Shown here: positions 59,982 through 60,039 of the stretch, in pieces | Layout of the letters: each line of letters opens with the position of its first letter | How positions within the stretch are numbered: position 1 is the first letter of the stretch | Source of the DNA: Actinomycetospora lutea | GTDB taxonomy: Bacteria; Actinomycetota; Actinomycetes; Mycobacteriales; Pseudonocardiaceae | DNA length: 60,039 nucleotides | Direction: 5' to 3' | NCBI RefSeq assembly: GCF_028737205.1 | Contig: NZ_JAQZAL010000036.1 | Location: forward strand, 1-60,039 | Program-made: the position numbers and the translations under genes | The notes under the pieces: model-generated | What the model saw: the letters and a program-made list of their open reading frames with translations, nothing else | What the model was told of the DNA's origin: nothing | Databases searched by the model: none

Positions 59982-60039
59982 TCCCTCGGTAGCGTCAGCC
60001 AGCGTTGAACTTCAAGTGGTTGATCTTGAAGTCGATGAT
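59982..60039. other. AT-richer edge of the window
   Basis: The last 40 bases have about 42 percent GC against more than 70 percent elsewhere, with TTGAACTTCAAG and TTGATCTTGAAG repeated. This may be the border of a foreign element or of a non-coding leader, but there is too little sequence to say. Confidence 0.3.

Overview
The window is about 60 kb of very GC-rich DNA (well above 70 percent by eye, with G or C in nearly every third codon position). It looks like an actinobacterial chromosome, most likely of the order Pseudonocardiales. This rests on codon bias, frequent GTG starts, F420-linked enzymes, the nif3/zinc-ribbon/phosphatase operon known from mycobacteria, a 680-residue glutamine-dependent NAD synthase, a DtxR/IdeR-type operator and many TANNNT boxes 6 to 8 nt before start codons (leaderless transcription). 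No tRNA, rRNA, CRISPR array, phage or insertion sequence was recognised. Stable RNAs are RNase P RNA and a guanidine-III riboswitch.

Layout. 0-10 kb: housekeeping and accessory enzymes (F420:NADP oxidoreductase, lipase, PhaC-like hydrolase, EthD protein, methyltransferase, heme oxygenase with an iron box, epimerase, PNPOx-like protein, polysaccharide deacetylase) and a Tat-lipoprotein intradiol dioxygenase broken by a 1-nt frameshift. 10.4-11.1 kb: a DUF2975/Xre pair behind a palindromic promoter. 11.1-15.2 kb: a guanidine locus with a GntR regulator, APC permease, guanidine-hydrolase-like ureohydrolase and, convergently, a guanidinium exporter (Gdx) under a guanidine-III riboswitch. 15.2-24.7 kb: small enzymes, rnpB, two transporters, and a MerR regulator divergent from an MFS exporter. 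24.7-29.9 kb: phosphatase/zinc-ribbon/nif3 operon, tyrosine phosphatase, fructosamine-kinase-like protein and SURF1. 29.9-38.6 kb: LLM oxidoreductase, cobD, tenA, small proteins, GNAT, MHS transporter, zwf and a DUF4239 protein. 38.7-49.4 kb: an orphan form II CO-dehydrogenase-like large subunit, NAD synthase, PspC, a truncated multicopper oxidase, a Ser/Thr kinase and a fatty acid desaturase.

49.5-57.2 kb is the most striking part. A metal-free NAD formate dehydrogenase gene is followed by an operon for a soluble molybdenum/tungsten NAD formate dehydrogenase. Its catalytic gene has an in-frame UGA at codon 80, exactly at the metal-ligand position, followed at the E. coli fdhF distance by a hairpin with a GGUCU loop. 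I read this as selenocysteine. An ORF caller splits the gene here. In addition, the usual FdsA/Fdh1A alpha chain appears to be split: the catalytic half is the first gene, and the iron-sulfur half, including the N-terminal [4Fe-4S] domain of the catalytic fold, is the last gene, with a NuoE-NuoF fusion between them.

The window ends with small helical and membrane proteins. Two of them, on either side of the formate dehydrogenase operon, share a C-terminal helical motif.
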